Shown here piece by piece: positions 16,719-24,330 of a stretch of DNA of 64,000 nt. Position 1 is the first letter of the stretch; each line of letters begins with the position of its first letter. The translations under genes were made by a program, and so were the position numbers. Under the pieces are notes generated by a model. It was not told the DNA's origin, did no database searches, and saw only the letters and a program-made list of their open reading frames with translations. The DNA lies in contig RAYM01000039.1 of assembly GCA_003611805.1 (NCBI GenBank), forward strand, positions 1 to 64,000. Reading direction: 5' to 3'. The DNA comes from a bacterium 1xD42-87. GTDB lineage: Bacteria > Bacillota > Clostridia > Lachnospirales > Lachnospiraceae.

Positions 16719-17264
16719 ATGAAAAACAGCAGGACAAAGAAACTCACAACAGTAGGGATGCTGTGCGCGCTCGCGTACATAGCGGTGGCGGTCGGGCGCA
16801 TTCCCGTTGTACTTTTTCTAAAGTACGACCCGAAAGACGTGGTGATCGTGATCGGCGGTCTGATCTTCGGACCGCTCACTTCACTGGCGATGGCGGTGAT
16901 CGTCTCGGTCGTGGAAATGGTTACGATCAGCAGTACGGGCGTCTGGGGGTGCATGATGAATATGATTTCAAGCTGTTCCTTTGCGTGTACGGCTGCATTT
17001 TTCTACAAAAGGCGCCACACTCGGTCCGGCGCTGTGGCAGCTCTTGCCTGCGGGGTGGCGTGCCAGATTGCGGTGATGATGCTTTGGAACTGGCTGGCTG
17101 CCCCGGTTTATATGGGCTATCCGCGGGAGGCGGTGGAGGCGCTTCTGCTGACGGCGTTTCTGCCGTTTAATCTCCTTAAGGGCGGGCTGAACGCGGGGAT
17201 TACCTTTCTGATTTATAAGCCGGTGGTAACGACTCTGCGGCGGTTACATCTGGTGGAGAGATGA
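16719..17264 (+). CDS. ribU: ECF transporter S component for riboflavin
   Basis: 181 residues, six hydrophobic segments; ATG at 16719 is 9 nt after TAGGAGG. S components capture the vitamin and dock on the shared EcfAAT energising module. Family signatures: LCALAYIAVAVGRIPVV, LKYDPKDVVIVIGGLIFGP, EMVTISSTGVWGCMMN and PFNLLKGGLNAGI. The FMN riboswitch upstream fixes the substrate as riboflavin. Its last 18 nt are part of a 64-bp sequence repeated at 17816-17880. Confidence 0.95.
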   Translation: MKNSRTKKLTTVGMLCALAYIAVAVGRIPVVLFLKYDPKDVVIVIGGLIFGPLTSLAMAVIVSVVEMVTISSTGVWGCMMNMISSCSFACTAAFFYKRRHTRSGAVAALACGVACQIAVMMLWNWLAAPVYMGYPREAVEALLLTAFLPFNLLKGGLNAGITFLIYKPVVTTLRRLHLVER

Positions 17265-17309
17265 TGGGGAACATAGGGAGTATGATCAGGGCGGCATTTC
17301 GTGCCGCCC
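17246..17309 (+). repeat. Direct repeat, copy 1 (ribU 3' end plus terminator)
   Basis: Covers the final codons of ribU (HLVER, stop) and a GC-rich hairpin terminator: GGGCGGCA (17289-17296) with TGCCGCCC (17302-17309). The same 64-65 bp, about 89 percent identical, recurs at 17816-17880. Confidence 0.85.
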
Positions 17310-17438
17310 GGTTTGGGATAGCGGTCAAGCATAATATTCTGATTTAAATTGAGCATGAAAAGCTTAGTAGAAGAAGTGTGATTTGGAGAGAAATATGTTA
17401 AAATGATTAATAAGAAATGAAGGGGGAAGAGAAGCAAA

Positions 17439-17680
17439 ATGAATAAGTTGAAGATATATCTGGATACATCAGTAATTAGTTATCTCGATCAGCAGCAGGA
17501 TGTGATTTTATCATATCGTGGAATTTCAAACATATCGTTAATGTAAAGACGATTCGGGGAATAAAAGCCATTACCACATATGAGGGATACAAAGATTTGA
17601 TGATATATCCACCGGCAGCATTATTGGAAGAGGAGGAAGAGGATTATGGCAGTGATGATAAAAGAACCGGAAATCAGTGA
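17439..17680 (+). pseudogene. PIN domain toxin-like gene, internally deleted
   Basis: ATG at 17439 after AAGGGGGAAGAGAAG. The first 27 codons read NKLKIYLDTSVISYLDQQQD, the first strand of PIN nucleases with its metal-binding Asp. The frame then stops at 17544. In another frame, from 17519 to the TGA at 17678, the sequence reads WNFKHIVNVKTIRGIKAITT, then YEGYKDLMIYPPAALLE, the C-terminal part of the same family. The middle 80 or so residues, including other catalytic acids, are gone. The product cannot be an active nuclease. Its partner gene overlaps at 17646. Confidence 0.75.
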
Positions 17681-17834
17681 GCGTTTTGATTTGGATGATA
17701 TTAGAAAAATACGCACGTATAATGCGGTGAGATACGAACACATGACACCGGCGGAGATTGTAGCAGACACTAGGGCTGGAGCGGCAGAACTTCTGGAGAT
17801 ATTGAAAAAAAGGAAACATCTTGTGGAGAGATGA
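17646..17834 (+). CDS. Small partner protein of the PIN module, antitoxin-like
   Basis: 62 residues; ATG at 17646 after GAGGAGGA. Sequence MAVMIKEPEISERFDLDD, with RTYNAVRYEHMTPAEIVADT, belongs to small proteins encoded just downstream of, and overlapping, PIN genes in Lachnospiraceae, hence antitoxin by position. The last five residues (HLVER) and stop codon lie in the direct repeat shared with ribU, so the native C-terminus has been replaced. With the toxin deleted, the gene is probably an orphan. Confidence 0.6.
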   Translation: MAVMIKEPEISERFDLDDIRKIRTYNAVRYEHMTPAEIVADTRAGAAELLEILKKRKHLVER

Positions 17835-17880
17835 TGGGAAACATAGGGGGTATGGTCAGGGCGGCATTTTCGTGCTGCCC
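17816..17880 (+). repeat. Direct repeat, copy 2
   Basis: Second copy of the 64-bp ribU-tail/terminator sequence. Its hairpin is GGGCGGCA (17859-17866) with TGCTGCCC (17873-17880). The two copies bracket the PIN module, 570 nt apart. Confidence 0.85.
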
Positions 17881-17888
17881 TGACCTTA

Positions 17889-18066
17889 TTACACATTCTC
17901 TTTCCCGCAATACACGGCAATAGCCTGTCTGGCAAAGTCGGCGGTTCCTGCTCCGCACGCTCTGTCAATATTTTTCTGAAAGCGTTCATCGCACACATAC
18001 ATTTCCCCCAATCCGCTAAGGATTTCATTGGTACATGCATAGTAGTTTTCGGTATGCCCCATTTCG
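17889..18066 (-). pseudogene. TipAS antibiotic-binding domain, C-terminal fragment of a MerR/TipA-type regulator
   Basis: Read on the minus strand the frame gives EMGHTENYYACTNEILSGLG, then EMYVCDERFQKNIDRACGAG, then TADFARQAIAVYCG and a TAA stop (17889-17891). This is the end of a TipAS domain, the drug-binding part of TipA-like MerR regulators. Everything upstream (DNA-binding domain and most of TipAS) is missing: the sequence changes abruptly into a TetR gene on the other strand near 18062-18068. Confidence 0.7.
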
Positions 18067-18587
18067 CTTTGACCTCCGGGTACAGCAAGGCGACGCTGTA
18101 TGTATATTTCGAGAACAAAGAGGAAATCGTCGGCATTTTAGTATTGGGCAGTATGAAAAAACTTTATGAGTACATAGCTTCCGCGCTGGCGCAGCAGGAA
18201 AGCACGAAGGGCAGATACGAGCTGATTTGCCGTGGATTGGTGCGGTATCAGGAAGAGTTTCCGTTTTATTTCGATATGGCGCTCAGTAAGATTAATATTG
18301 ATTTTGAAAACCGGGATTATCTGCCGGAGGAAAAGGAGACGTATCTGGTCGGGGAAGAAATCAATGAAAAGCTCCGCGATTTTTTGACAGCAGGCATGGA
18401 AAACGGGGAGCTGCGGGACGATTTGGAAATCATGCCTGCCATATTTAATTTTTGGGGCATGTTGTTCGGAATGATACAGCTTGCAGCAAACAAAGAAGCA
18501 TATATTGAGAAGGCGATGGGCTTGTCGAAAGGGCAGTTTCTGGACTATGGATTTTCCATGCTGTACCGCTCGATCGCAGCAAAATAG
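18054..18587 (+). pseudogene. TetR family regulator lacking its N-terminus
   Basis: From about 18066 the plus strand reads SGYSKATLYVYFENKEEIVG, the recognition helix end of a TetR HTH, followed by a complete ligand-binding domain to TAG at 18587. The first 30-35 residues, including helix 1 and the start of the HTH, are absent; the open frame starts at an accidental ATG (18054) inside the TipAS fragment. DNA binding would be lost, so this is called a broken gene although the frame is open for 177 codons. Confidence 0.7.
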
Positions 18588-18629
18588 GGGAGAAAAGTTT
18601 TCCCACGAAGCGGAATTACGGAGGTAGTG

Positions 18630-19034
18630 ATGAGAGAAAAATTTACGAAAAGAAGAGTCATTATGTGTATCGCCATTTTCTTATTTTTGATTGGTCTGCT
18701 CTGCACGGCTGTCTATCTGAAAAGCGTGGCGGATTACCAAAATGCGGTAAAGGAAACGGTTATAGGCGACGTGGATCTTTCCGCGATTCCCGACGGTGTC
18801 TATGTCGGGGAGTATGACGTGAATTTTATCTATGCAAAAGTGGAGGTGACGGTGCGAAACGGGGAGATGACAGACATTATTATTTTGGAGCATAAGCAGG
18901 AGCGGGGAAAAGCCGCGGAGGCGGTTATCAGCGGCATGCTTGCGGAGCAGAAAATAGATGTGGACGCGGTGTCGGGCGCAACCAATTCCAGCACGGTCAT
19001 CAAGAAAGCGGTTGAAAATGCGCTCAGTCATTAA
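18630..19034 (+). CDS. FMN-binding domain membrane protein
   Basis: 134 residues; ATG at 18630 after GGAGG. One N-terminal membrane span (VIMCIAIFLFLIGLLCTAVYL), then an FMN-bind domain ending in VDAVSGATNSSTVIKKAVENAL. The SGAT(N)SS motif is where flavin is covalently attached through Thr by ApbE in Rnf/Nqr-like subunits. Likely an extracytoplasmic flavoprotein for electron transfer. The truncated TetR gene upstream may once have regulated it. Confidence 0.88.
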   Translation: MREKFTKRRVIMCIAIFLFLIGLLCTAVYLKSVADYQNAVKETVIGDVDLSAIPDGVYVGEYDVNFIYAKVEVTVRNGEMTDIIILEHKQERGKAAEAVISGMLAEQKIDVDAVSGATNSSTVIKKAVENALSH

Positions 19035-19132
19035 TGACATGTATCACGTACAAAAATTTTGTAGAATTGTTGTAACAAAACAGAAATGAATCCGTCTAAC
19101 CCATGAAAGCACGGAAAAAGAGGTGATGGCAG

Positions 19133-19636
19133 ATGGAGAAAGAGGCGTTTGAAAAGTTGTATCAGACGTACTATATGCGGGTGTATTCCTATGTGATGGC
19201 GCTTGCGGGAAAGACGCACATGGCGGAGGAGATTACGCAGGAGACGTTTTATAAGGCGTTTACCACAAACGCTTTGTTTCGTGGGGAAGCAAACGCAGTG
19301 ACATGGCTCTGCTCCATTGCCAGAAATCTTTTTGTCGATGAAATGCGTCGGCAGGCAAAGCGTGCCGCACCCATGCCGTCAGATGCGGATGCCGACAGCG
19401 GTATTGATATTGCGCGGGAAGTGGAAGACAAGGACACGTCCTGCCAGATTCATCAGGCGTTACAAGAACTGGAAGAGCCTTACCGCAAGGTGTTTGAGCT
19501 GCGGATTTTCGGAGAGATGTCTTTTCGGGAAATCAGCGGGATCTGCGGCAGGACAGAGAGCTGGGCGAGGGTTACATACCACCGTGCCAAATGTAAGCTT
19601 ATGGAAAGGATGGGGATTCATGAAACTGAATTGTAA
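19133..19636 (+). CDS. ECF-type sigma-70 factor
   Basis: 167 residues; ATG at 19133 after AAGAGGTG. Region 2: MAEEITQETFYKAFTT and AVTWLCSIARNLFVDEMRR. Region 4: LEEPYRKVFELRIFGEMSFREIS and SWARVTYHRAKCKLMERMG. It overlaps the next gene, an anti-sigma factor, by 17 nt. Distinct from the sigma factor at 4238. Confidence 0.93.
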   Translation: MEKEAFEKLYQTYYMRVYSYVMALAGKTHMAEEITQETFYKAFTTNALFRGEANAVTWLCSIARNLFVDEMRRQAKRAAPMPSDADADSGIDIAREVEDKDTSCQIHQALQELEEPYRKVFELRIFGEMSFREISGICGRTESWARVTYHRAKCKLMERMGIHETEL

Positions 19637-20591
19637 TGTGATAAAGGATTTACTTCCCCTCTATGCGGATCAGATCTGCAGTGAGGAGAGCAGGGGGCTT
19701 GTGGAGGAACATCTGACGGACTGCACGGATTGTTCCGCGCTTTTACGGCAAATGAGGAACGAGGAGATGGAGAACAGTCTGGAGACAGAGGCTGTGGACG
19801 TGCTTCACAGGCAGGCAAAGCTTTTTAAGAGGAAGTCTGCTGTGATCGGCGCGGCGATTGCCGGTATTTTTATGATTCCGGTGCTGGTCTGCCTGATTGT
19901 GAATCTGGCGACCGGCGCGGCGCTTGATTGGTTTTTTATCGTGCTAGCCGCCTTGCTTGTGGCGGCGTCACTTAGCATTGTGCCGCTGATGATGCCGGAT
20001 CATAAGCTGCTCTGGACAATGGGGACATTCACAGCGAGCCTGTTTCTGCTGTTTGGGGTGATATGCATTTACACCCGCGGAACATGGTTTTTCCTCGTTT
20101 CGGCGACGGTTTTGTTCGGACTTTCGGTCTGTTTTCTGCCGTTTGCGGTATATGCACAGCCGTTAAAAGTATTGCTTGGCAGCTATAAGGGGCTGACGGT
20201 GATGGCTGTCGATACGTTCCTGTATATACTGATGATGTCCGTGATCGGGGTGTATGTGAAATCCCCTGAGTTTGGGCATCTTGCGCCGAAGATATCCTTT
20301 CCGTGTCTGCTGCTTGCGTGGTTTGTGTTCCTGCTGATACGTTATGTAAACTGCAACGGATTTTTGAAAGCCGGCATATGCACGACGCTAGTCGGGGTTT
20401 ATGGATTCTTTGCTAACTATCTGGTCAACAGGTGGATCGGAGTCGAGCATTCCCTTCCCGCGTTCCATCCTTTGATCTGGAATGTGGATACGGTTGACGG
20501 CAATATCAGATGGCTTGCGCTGATCGGGTGCTGCGTTGTAGGGATTGCGTTGGCGGCACGGGGGATTGTTGGTAAGACGAAGGAAATCTGA
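19620..20591 (+). CDS. Zinc-finger (zf-HC2) anti-sigma factor with multi-pass membrane domain
   Basis: 323 residues; ATG at 19620 follows GGAAAGGATGGGG inside the sigma gene. The N-terminal 45 residues hold a ZAS-like site: CNVIKDLLPLYADQICSEES and EEHLTDCTDCSALL (HxxxCxxC). About eight hydrophobic segments follow instead of the usual single span. It should hold the adjacent sigma factor inactive at the membrane. The overlap implies translational coupling. Confidence 0.88.
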   Translation: MKLNCNVIKDLLPLYADQICSEESRGLVEEHLTDCTDCSALLRQMRNEEMENSLETEAVDVLHRQAKLFKRKSAVIGAAIAGIFMIPVLVCLIVNLATGAALDWFFIVLAALLVAASLSIVPLMMPDHKLLWTMGTFTASLFLLFGVICIYTRGTWFFLVSATVLFGLSVCFLPFAVYAQPLKVLLGSYKGLTVMAVDTFLYILMMSVIGVYVKSPEFGHLAPKISFPCLLLAWFVFLLIRYVNCNGFLKAGICTTLVGVYGFFANYLVNRWIGVEHSLPAFHPLIWNVDTVDGNIRWLALIGCCVVGIALAARGIVGKTKEI

Positions 20592-20637
20592 GACGGCTGA
20601 CAGATAATGATAGAATGATTTTTGGGAGAAAGGCTAT

Positions 20638-20663
20638 GACTATAATGGTTATAGTCTTTTTTG
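20638..20663 (+). terminator. Intrinsic terminator of the sigma/anti-sigma operon
   Basis: GACTATAA-TGG-TTATAGTC (20638-20656) followed by TTTTTTG. Confidence 0.85.
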
Positions 20664-20765
20664 TTTGTGTCTGTAAGAATGCGTTATCATATATGACGGG
20701 GCACTTGCTAAAATACCAAAGAAAATGATACACTTAATACAGCAAAAGAAGAAAAGGGTATAGAA

Positions 20766-21142
20766 GTGCATACGATAGGCAAGATAAACAGGGATATATA
20801 TAAATGTGTTACGGAGGATATCGTAACGGATGAAGTTATTATCACGGATGAGAGAATTGCGCATATAATACAACGTCGGGGCAAGACTTTTATAAAAAAT
20901 TTGGACAATATTTTGGTGAGATTCTTGGAAATCCGGATTATATATTTCCCGATAAGGAAAATACAGCGTTGGTTTGCAAAAAAATTATTTATGATGGAAA
21001 ATACATTAATATTGCGCTTCGTCTGGTTACATCTGTAGATAATCCTAAATATAAAAATTCAATTATTACCGCAGTTGGAGAAAGTGAAAAGAGATTTGCA
21101 CAACGGCTGAGGAATAACGAGCCTCTTTACAAAAAGGAATAA
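20766..21142 (+). pseudogene. PBECR-like nuclease-fold protein with a one-base frameshift
   Basis: GTG at 20766 after AAGGG. The first 38 codons (TIGKINRDIYKCVTEDIVTD, EVIITDERIAHIIQRR) and, in frame 2 from 20882, GQDFYKKFGQYFGEILGNPD, YIFPDKENTALV, NPKYKNSIITAVGE and RNNEPLYKKE to TAA at 21142 together match the PBECR2-type (phage Barnase-EndoU-ColicinE5/D-RelE-like) domain. The break lies at GGGG (20878-20881); one more G would restore a 126-residue protein. Either a real inactivation or a homopolymer read error. Members are small toxin-like RNases of phages and mobile elements. Confidence 0.65.
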
Positions 21143-21178
21143 GAGATTTATAATGTGCATATATTAATATGGCTTTGC

Positions 21179-21289
21179 CCGAATAGTTAGCCGAGGTGGT
21201 AAATTTCGTAGCGACCACACGCCGATGGTATTGACAGGGGAAACCCGAGAGATGCAGGAGAATGCTACGCCTGCCGGTTAATTATTCGG
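21179..21289 (+). ncRNA. Folded RNA candidate with closing stem and kissing loop
   Basis: A 15-bp closing stem, CCGAATAGTTAGCCG (21179-21193) with CGGTTAATTATTCGG (21275-21289), two pairs being G-U. Inside: hairpin GTGGT/ACCAC (21196-21200/21214-21218) with a 13-nt loop; a GGG-GAAA-CCC mini-hairpin (21237-21246 region); and hairpin GCAGG/CCTGC (21254-21258/21270-21274) directly stacked on the closing stem. Loop bases CGTAGC (21207-21212) and GCTACG (21264-21269) are perfectly complementary, an apparent 6-bp kissing interaction. I do not recognise a known family. Strand is assumed from G-U placement. Confidence 0.5.
21193..21245 (+). repeat. 53-bp repeat, copy 1 (core of the folded element)
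   Basis: Spans the first hairpin to the GGGGAAACC segment. Repeated with a single difference (G to A in the first hairpin) at 21320-21372. Confidence 0.9.
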
Positions 21290-21319
21290 TTTAGCAATAG
21301 GATAAGTAAAGAGCTCTTT

Positions 21320-21372
21320 GAGATGGTAAATTTCGTAGCGACCACACGCCGATGGTATTGACAGGGGAAACC
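21320..21372 (+). repeat. 53-bp repeat, copy 2 (truncated element)
   Basis: Same 53 bp as 21193-21245 but without the closing stem and without the partner hairpin that carries GCTACG. Its last base is the first base of the stop codon (read on minus) of the GNAT gene at 21372-21830. Confidence 0.9.
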
Positions 21373-21830
21373 TAACGTACCCTTTCTGTATTGGTAATCA
21401 CAAATCCAACTTTTTCGTACAGCATGACAGCATTTTCATTCCATTTAGCGACATGTAACGAAATAGGTTCATTACTACTTTGGCGGATATAATTCATTCC
21501 CCACAATAAAAGCTGCTTTCCATATCCTTTATGTTGAAATTTCCTGTTGACTATCAAATCATCTATTTCACTTCCATAACATGCGACAGAACCAATAATT
21601 TCCGTCTCACTTATAAGAAGGAAAATATCTTTGCTCTTTTCTCTGATTTGTTCATAATCGCTCAAAAAATCATAGGGCTTGATATCAAGAGATTTTCGCA
21701 TTTCGTAAAAGCAGGCATTATATATTTTCATGTATTGTTGAAAATACTTTTGCGAAAAAGGAATACACTTGATACCACTTTTTTCAATAGGCTCTTTTTC
21801 GTATTTCATTTCATAAGCTATGATTTCCAT
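21372..21830 (-). CDS. GNAT family N-acetyltransferase
   Basis: 152 residues. Acetyl-CoA loop VNRKFQHKGYGKQLLLWGM, preceded by EIIGSVACYGSEIDDLIV and followed by LHVAKWNENAVMLYEKVGF. AT-rich codon use unlike the surrounding genes suggests transfer along with the repeat and nuclease-like gene next to it. The 257 nt upstream (21831-22087) hold AT-rich sequence and a GTGAG/CTCAC inverted repeat near 22020, nothing else recognisable. Confidence 0.88.
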   Translation of the reverse strand: MEIIAYEMKYEKEPIEKSGIKCIPFSQKYFQQYMKIYNACFYEMRKSLDIKPYDFLSDYEQIREKSKDIFLLISETEIIGSVACYGSEIDDLIVNRKFQHKGYGKQLLLWGMNYIRQSSNEPISLHVAKWNENAVMLYEKVGFVITNTERVR

Positions 21831-22096
21831 GCGGTAATCTCCTCATAATTCCTAATTTTCTCCGGCAGCATATGATTCTATATTCTATGTAATATACTTA
21901 ATTCCATTATAGGAAGCAATCAGCCTTTTGACAAGACTTTTGGGTCTGCAGATTCTTTTGCCGGAAGAATCCGAAATGGTATAGATAGGCAACCGAAGTT
22001 ATGATACAATGAGCGCAAGTGAGCCAGAGGGAGTTTACTCACTCGGGGCGAGCGGCGAATTGGCTTACGGGCTTCTGAAAAGGGGTAATGATTACA

Positions 22097-22867
22097 ATGT
22101 ACAAAATACTTGTGGTGGAGGATGACGCGGTCATCGCAGGGCAGATCGGCAAATATCTGGAGAAGTGGGGCTATGAGGTGGAGGCGGTCAAAGATTTTTC
22201 GGATGTGATGGGGCAGTTTGCATCCTGCAATCCCCAGCTTGTGCTGCTGGACATCGGTCTGCCCTTTTACAACGGCTACTACTGGTGCGGCGAAATCCGC
22301 AAAGTGTCGCAGGTGCCGATCATCTTTATCTCGTCGGCTTCGGACAACATGAATGTGGTGATGGCGGTCAATATGGGCGGCGACGACTTTGTGGTAAAGC
22401 CCTTTGATCTGGAGATATTGCAGGCAAAGATACAGGCGCTTTTAAGGCGTGCCTATGCGTTCACGGCACCGGGGACGGTGCTGGAGTATAAGGGTGTGTT
22501 GTTAAACATGACGGATATGTCACTTTCCTGCCGCAAAGTGATGGCAGAATCTGTAAAGGATAAGGCAGACATGCAGGGCTGCCCGCCGGCTTTGGAAAAG
22601 AAGGCGGCGGCGAAGGAAAAAGACGGCGGACGCATAGAACTGACGAAAAACGAGTTCCGCATTTTGCAGACACTCTTCGAGGCGTCGGGCGGCGTGGTCA
22701 GCAGGGATCTGCTGATGAAGCGGCTCTGGGACGACGAGTGCTTTGTGGATGACAATACCCTCACGGTGAACATGAACCGCCTGCGCAGGCGGCTTGGGGA
22801 AATCGGGCTGTCGGAGCTGATTCAGACGAAGAAGGGCGTGGGGTATCTGCTGGGGGAGACGGAATAA
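22097..22867 (+). CDS. OmpR-family response regulator of a Bce-like module
   Basis: 256 residues; ATG at 22097 is 10 nt after AGGGGT, preferred to ATG at 22088. Receiver: VVEDDAVIAG (acidic pair), LLDIGLPFYNGYYW (phospho-Asp), VVKPFD (Lys). C-terminal winged helix with SRDLLMKRLWDDECFVDDNT, LTVNMNRLRRRL. The FYNGYYWCGEIRK segment is typical of BceR-type regulators that control peptide-antibiotic exporters. A 50-residue linker rich in Lys/Glu separates the domains. It overlaps the kinase gene by 1 nt. Confidence 0.93.
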   Translation: MYKILVVEDDAVIAGQIGKYLEKWGYEVEAVKDFSDVMGQFASCNPQLVLLDIGLPFYNGYYWCGEIRKVSQVPIIFISSASDNMNVVMAVNMGGDDFVVKPFDLEILQAKIQALLRRAYAFTAPGTVLEYKGVLLNMTDMSLSCRKVMAESVKDKADMQGCPPALEKKAAAKEKDGGRIELTKNEFRILQTLFEASGGVVSRDLLMKRLWDDECFVDDNTLTVNMNRLRRRLGEIGLSELIQTKKGVGYLLGETE

Positions 22868-23943
22868 TGGAAAAGAAAACCCATATCCCGGTGGCTTATC
22901 TGCGTGAGCGGCTTGCTCCGGTTTTATTTTATGTAATAGAAGCGTGTCTTTTTCTGATGGTAGCCGCGCTCTACGGCTATGGGGGTGTGCTTGCGAACAT
23001 GACCTATGCGCTGGGGCTTGCGGCTTTTTTCGGCGGCTGTTTTCTTGTGTGGGATTATATGAAATACCGGGAAAAGTATAAGGCTTTGACGCGTATTCTG
23101 TCGGCGGAAGAGAGAAGTGACAGCCTGCCGCAGACCTCCTCCGGCATGGAGCGGGTTTATCAGCAGATTATTATGGCGCAGGAGGCGGAGAAAAAGGCGC
23201 TGGTGACACAGCTTGACGAGAAGCAGCAGAACATGGCGGATTATTACACCATGTGGACGCACCAGATCAAGGTGCCGCTCTCGGCTATGGATCTGCTTTT
23301 ACAGAATGCTGACGCAGTCTCTTCCGCAAACAGGATGGCGGACGGCGGCGGGGAGACGCAGATTGCGAGACAGCTCCGGGAGGAAGTTTTCAAGACGGGA
23401 CAGTATGTGGATATGGCGCTCCACTATGCCAGAATGGAGAGCATTTCCTCTGATCTTGCTTTTGCAAGGCTGGACGTGGATGAGCTGGTGAAGAAAGCGC
23501 TCAAAAAGTTCTGGCTTCTGTTCAGCGGGGCGGGGATCAGCCTGCAGTTGGAGGCGTGTCATACCTATGTGGTCACGGACGGCAAGTGGTTTTCTTTTGT
23601 GATTGAGCAGGTGCTTTCCAATGCGCTCAAGTATACGAAGACAGGCGCCATCTCCATATACGGGACAGATGAAAGCGGCGCGCGTGTCACAGAGGCGTGC
23701 GGTTATCTTGTCATAGAGGACACGGGCATCGGCATCGAGGAGAGCGATCTGCCCCGCATTTTTGAGCGGGGATTTACGGGATACAACGGGCGCATGGAAA
23801 ATAAGTCCACGGGCATTGGGCTGTATCTGTGCAGGCAGATTATGGACAGGCTGGGGCTGTCCATCCATGTGGAGTCGGAGCGGGGCAGAGGGACGAAGGT
23901 GTTTCTCGGCATCGCACAGGAGGCTTCTCAGTTGAACGATTGA
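22867..23943 (+). CDS. BceS-like sensor histidine kinase
   Basis: 358 residues. Two N-terminal membrane spans (about 17-60) with almost no extracellular loop, as in intramembrane-sensing kinases that read the state of their ABC transporter. H-box TMWTHQIKVPLSAMD, N-box VLSNALKYTKTG, G1 DTGIGIEESDLPRIFERGF and G2 STGIGLYLCRQIMDRLG. In the same operon as the regulator; the ABC pair follows behind its own promoter. Confidence 0.93.
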   Translation: MEKKTHIPVAYLRERLAPVLFYVIEACLFLMVAALYGYGGVLANMTYALGLAAFFGGCFLVWDYMKYREKYKALTRILSAEERSDSLPQTSSGMERVYQQIIMAQEAEKKALVTQLDEKQQNMADYYTMWTHQIKVPLSAMDLLLQNADAVSSANRMADGGGETQIARQLREEVFKTGQYVDMALHYARMESISSDLAFARLDVDELVKKALKKFWLLFSGAGISLQLEACHTYVVTDGKWFSFVIEQVLSNALKYTKTGAISIYGTDESGARVTEACGYLVIEDTGIGIEESDLPRIFERGFTGYNGRMENKSTGIGLYLCRQIMDRLGLSIHVESERGRGTKVFLGIAQEASQLND

Positions 23944-23949
23944 ATCGGC

Positions 23950-23978
23950 TTTACACTTTCCCTTGAAATCGTTATAAT
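23950..23978 (+). promoter_or_regulatory. Promoter of the transporter half of the Bce-like module
   Basis: TTTACA (23950-23955), 17-nt spacer beginning CTTTCCC, TATAAT (23973-23978), 58 nt before the small gene at 24036. A diverged copy of this promoter occurs at 27172-27200. Confidence 0.7.
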
Positions 23979-24035
23979 TATTATAGTAGCAGGTAATAGC
24001 TGTTAGAAGGCGGTGATGGCATGGAGGTGTTAGAA

Positions 24036-24218
24036 ATGACGGAAAAAGAAATGATGCAAAAGAACATTGAGGAATTTGTGCAGTTACAAAGTTATATGCT
24101 TTTGGCGGATAAAGATTCTAAAGTATATGAGGCTATGAAAGTAAGATATAATACCTTGAAAGTAATTCTCACATCTTCGGGCATTAATCTTACAGACATT
24201 GACAGAATAAAAGAATAG
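24036..24218 (+). CDS. Small conserved protein between BceS-like and ABC genes
   Basis: 60 residues. ATG at 24036 is 8 nt after GGAGG (24023-24027); an ATG at 24021 precedes the ribosome site. Predicted entirely helical and hydrophilic (EMMQKNIEEFVQLQSYMLLA, then TLKVILTSSGINLTDIDRIK). Function unknown; position suggests a role in the peptide-resistance module. A remnant of a second copy, promoter included, lies at 27172-27257. Confidence 0.6.
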   Translation: MTEKEMMQKNIEEFVQLQSYMLLADKDSKVYEAMKVRYNTLKVILTSSGINLTDIDRIKE

Positions 24219-24330
24219 CCAAAGAATATCTTACAAAAATGTAAGTTACGAGAGGGAAATGTAAGCCGGATCCATGGCAGCGCATTTCCTTTTTGCTTAT
24301 CATTAGGGGAAAACAGACAAGGAGGACGAC

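Noticed and set aside
17439-17834. Functional toxin-antitoxin pair
   Set aside because: The PIN gene is missing most of its middle and is split between two frames.
21193-21372. CRISPR-like repeat pair
   Set aside because: Only two copies, 53 bp long, 127 nt apart, one a truncated part of a folded element; no cas genes.
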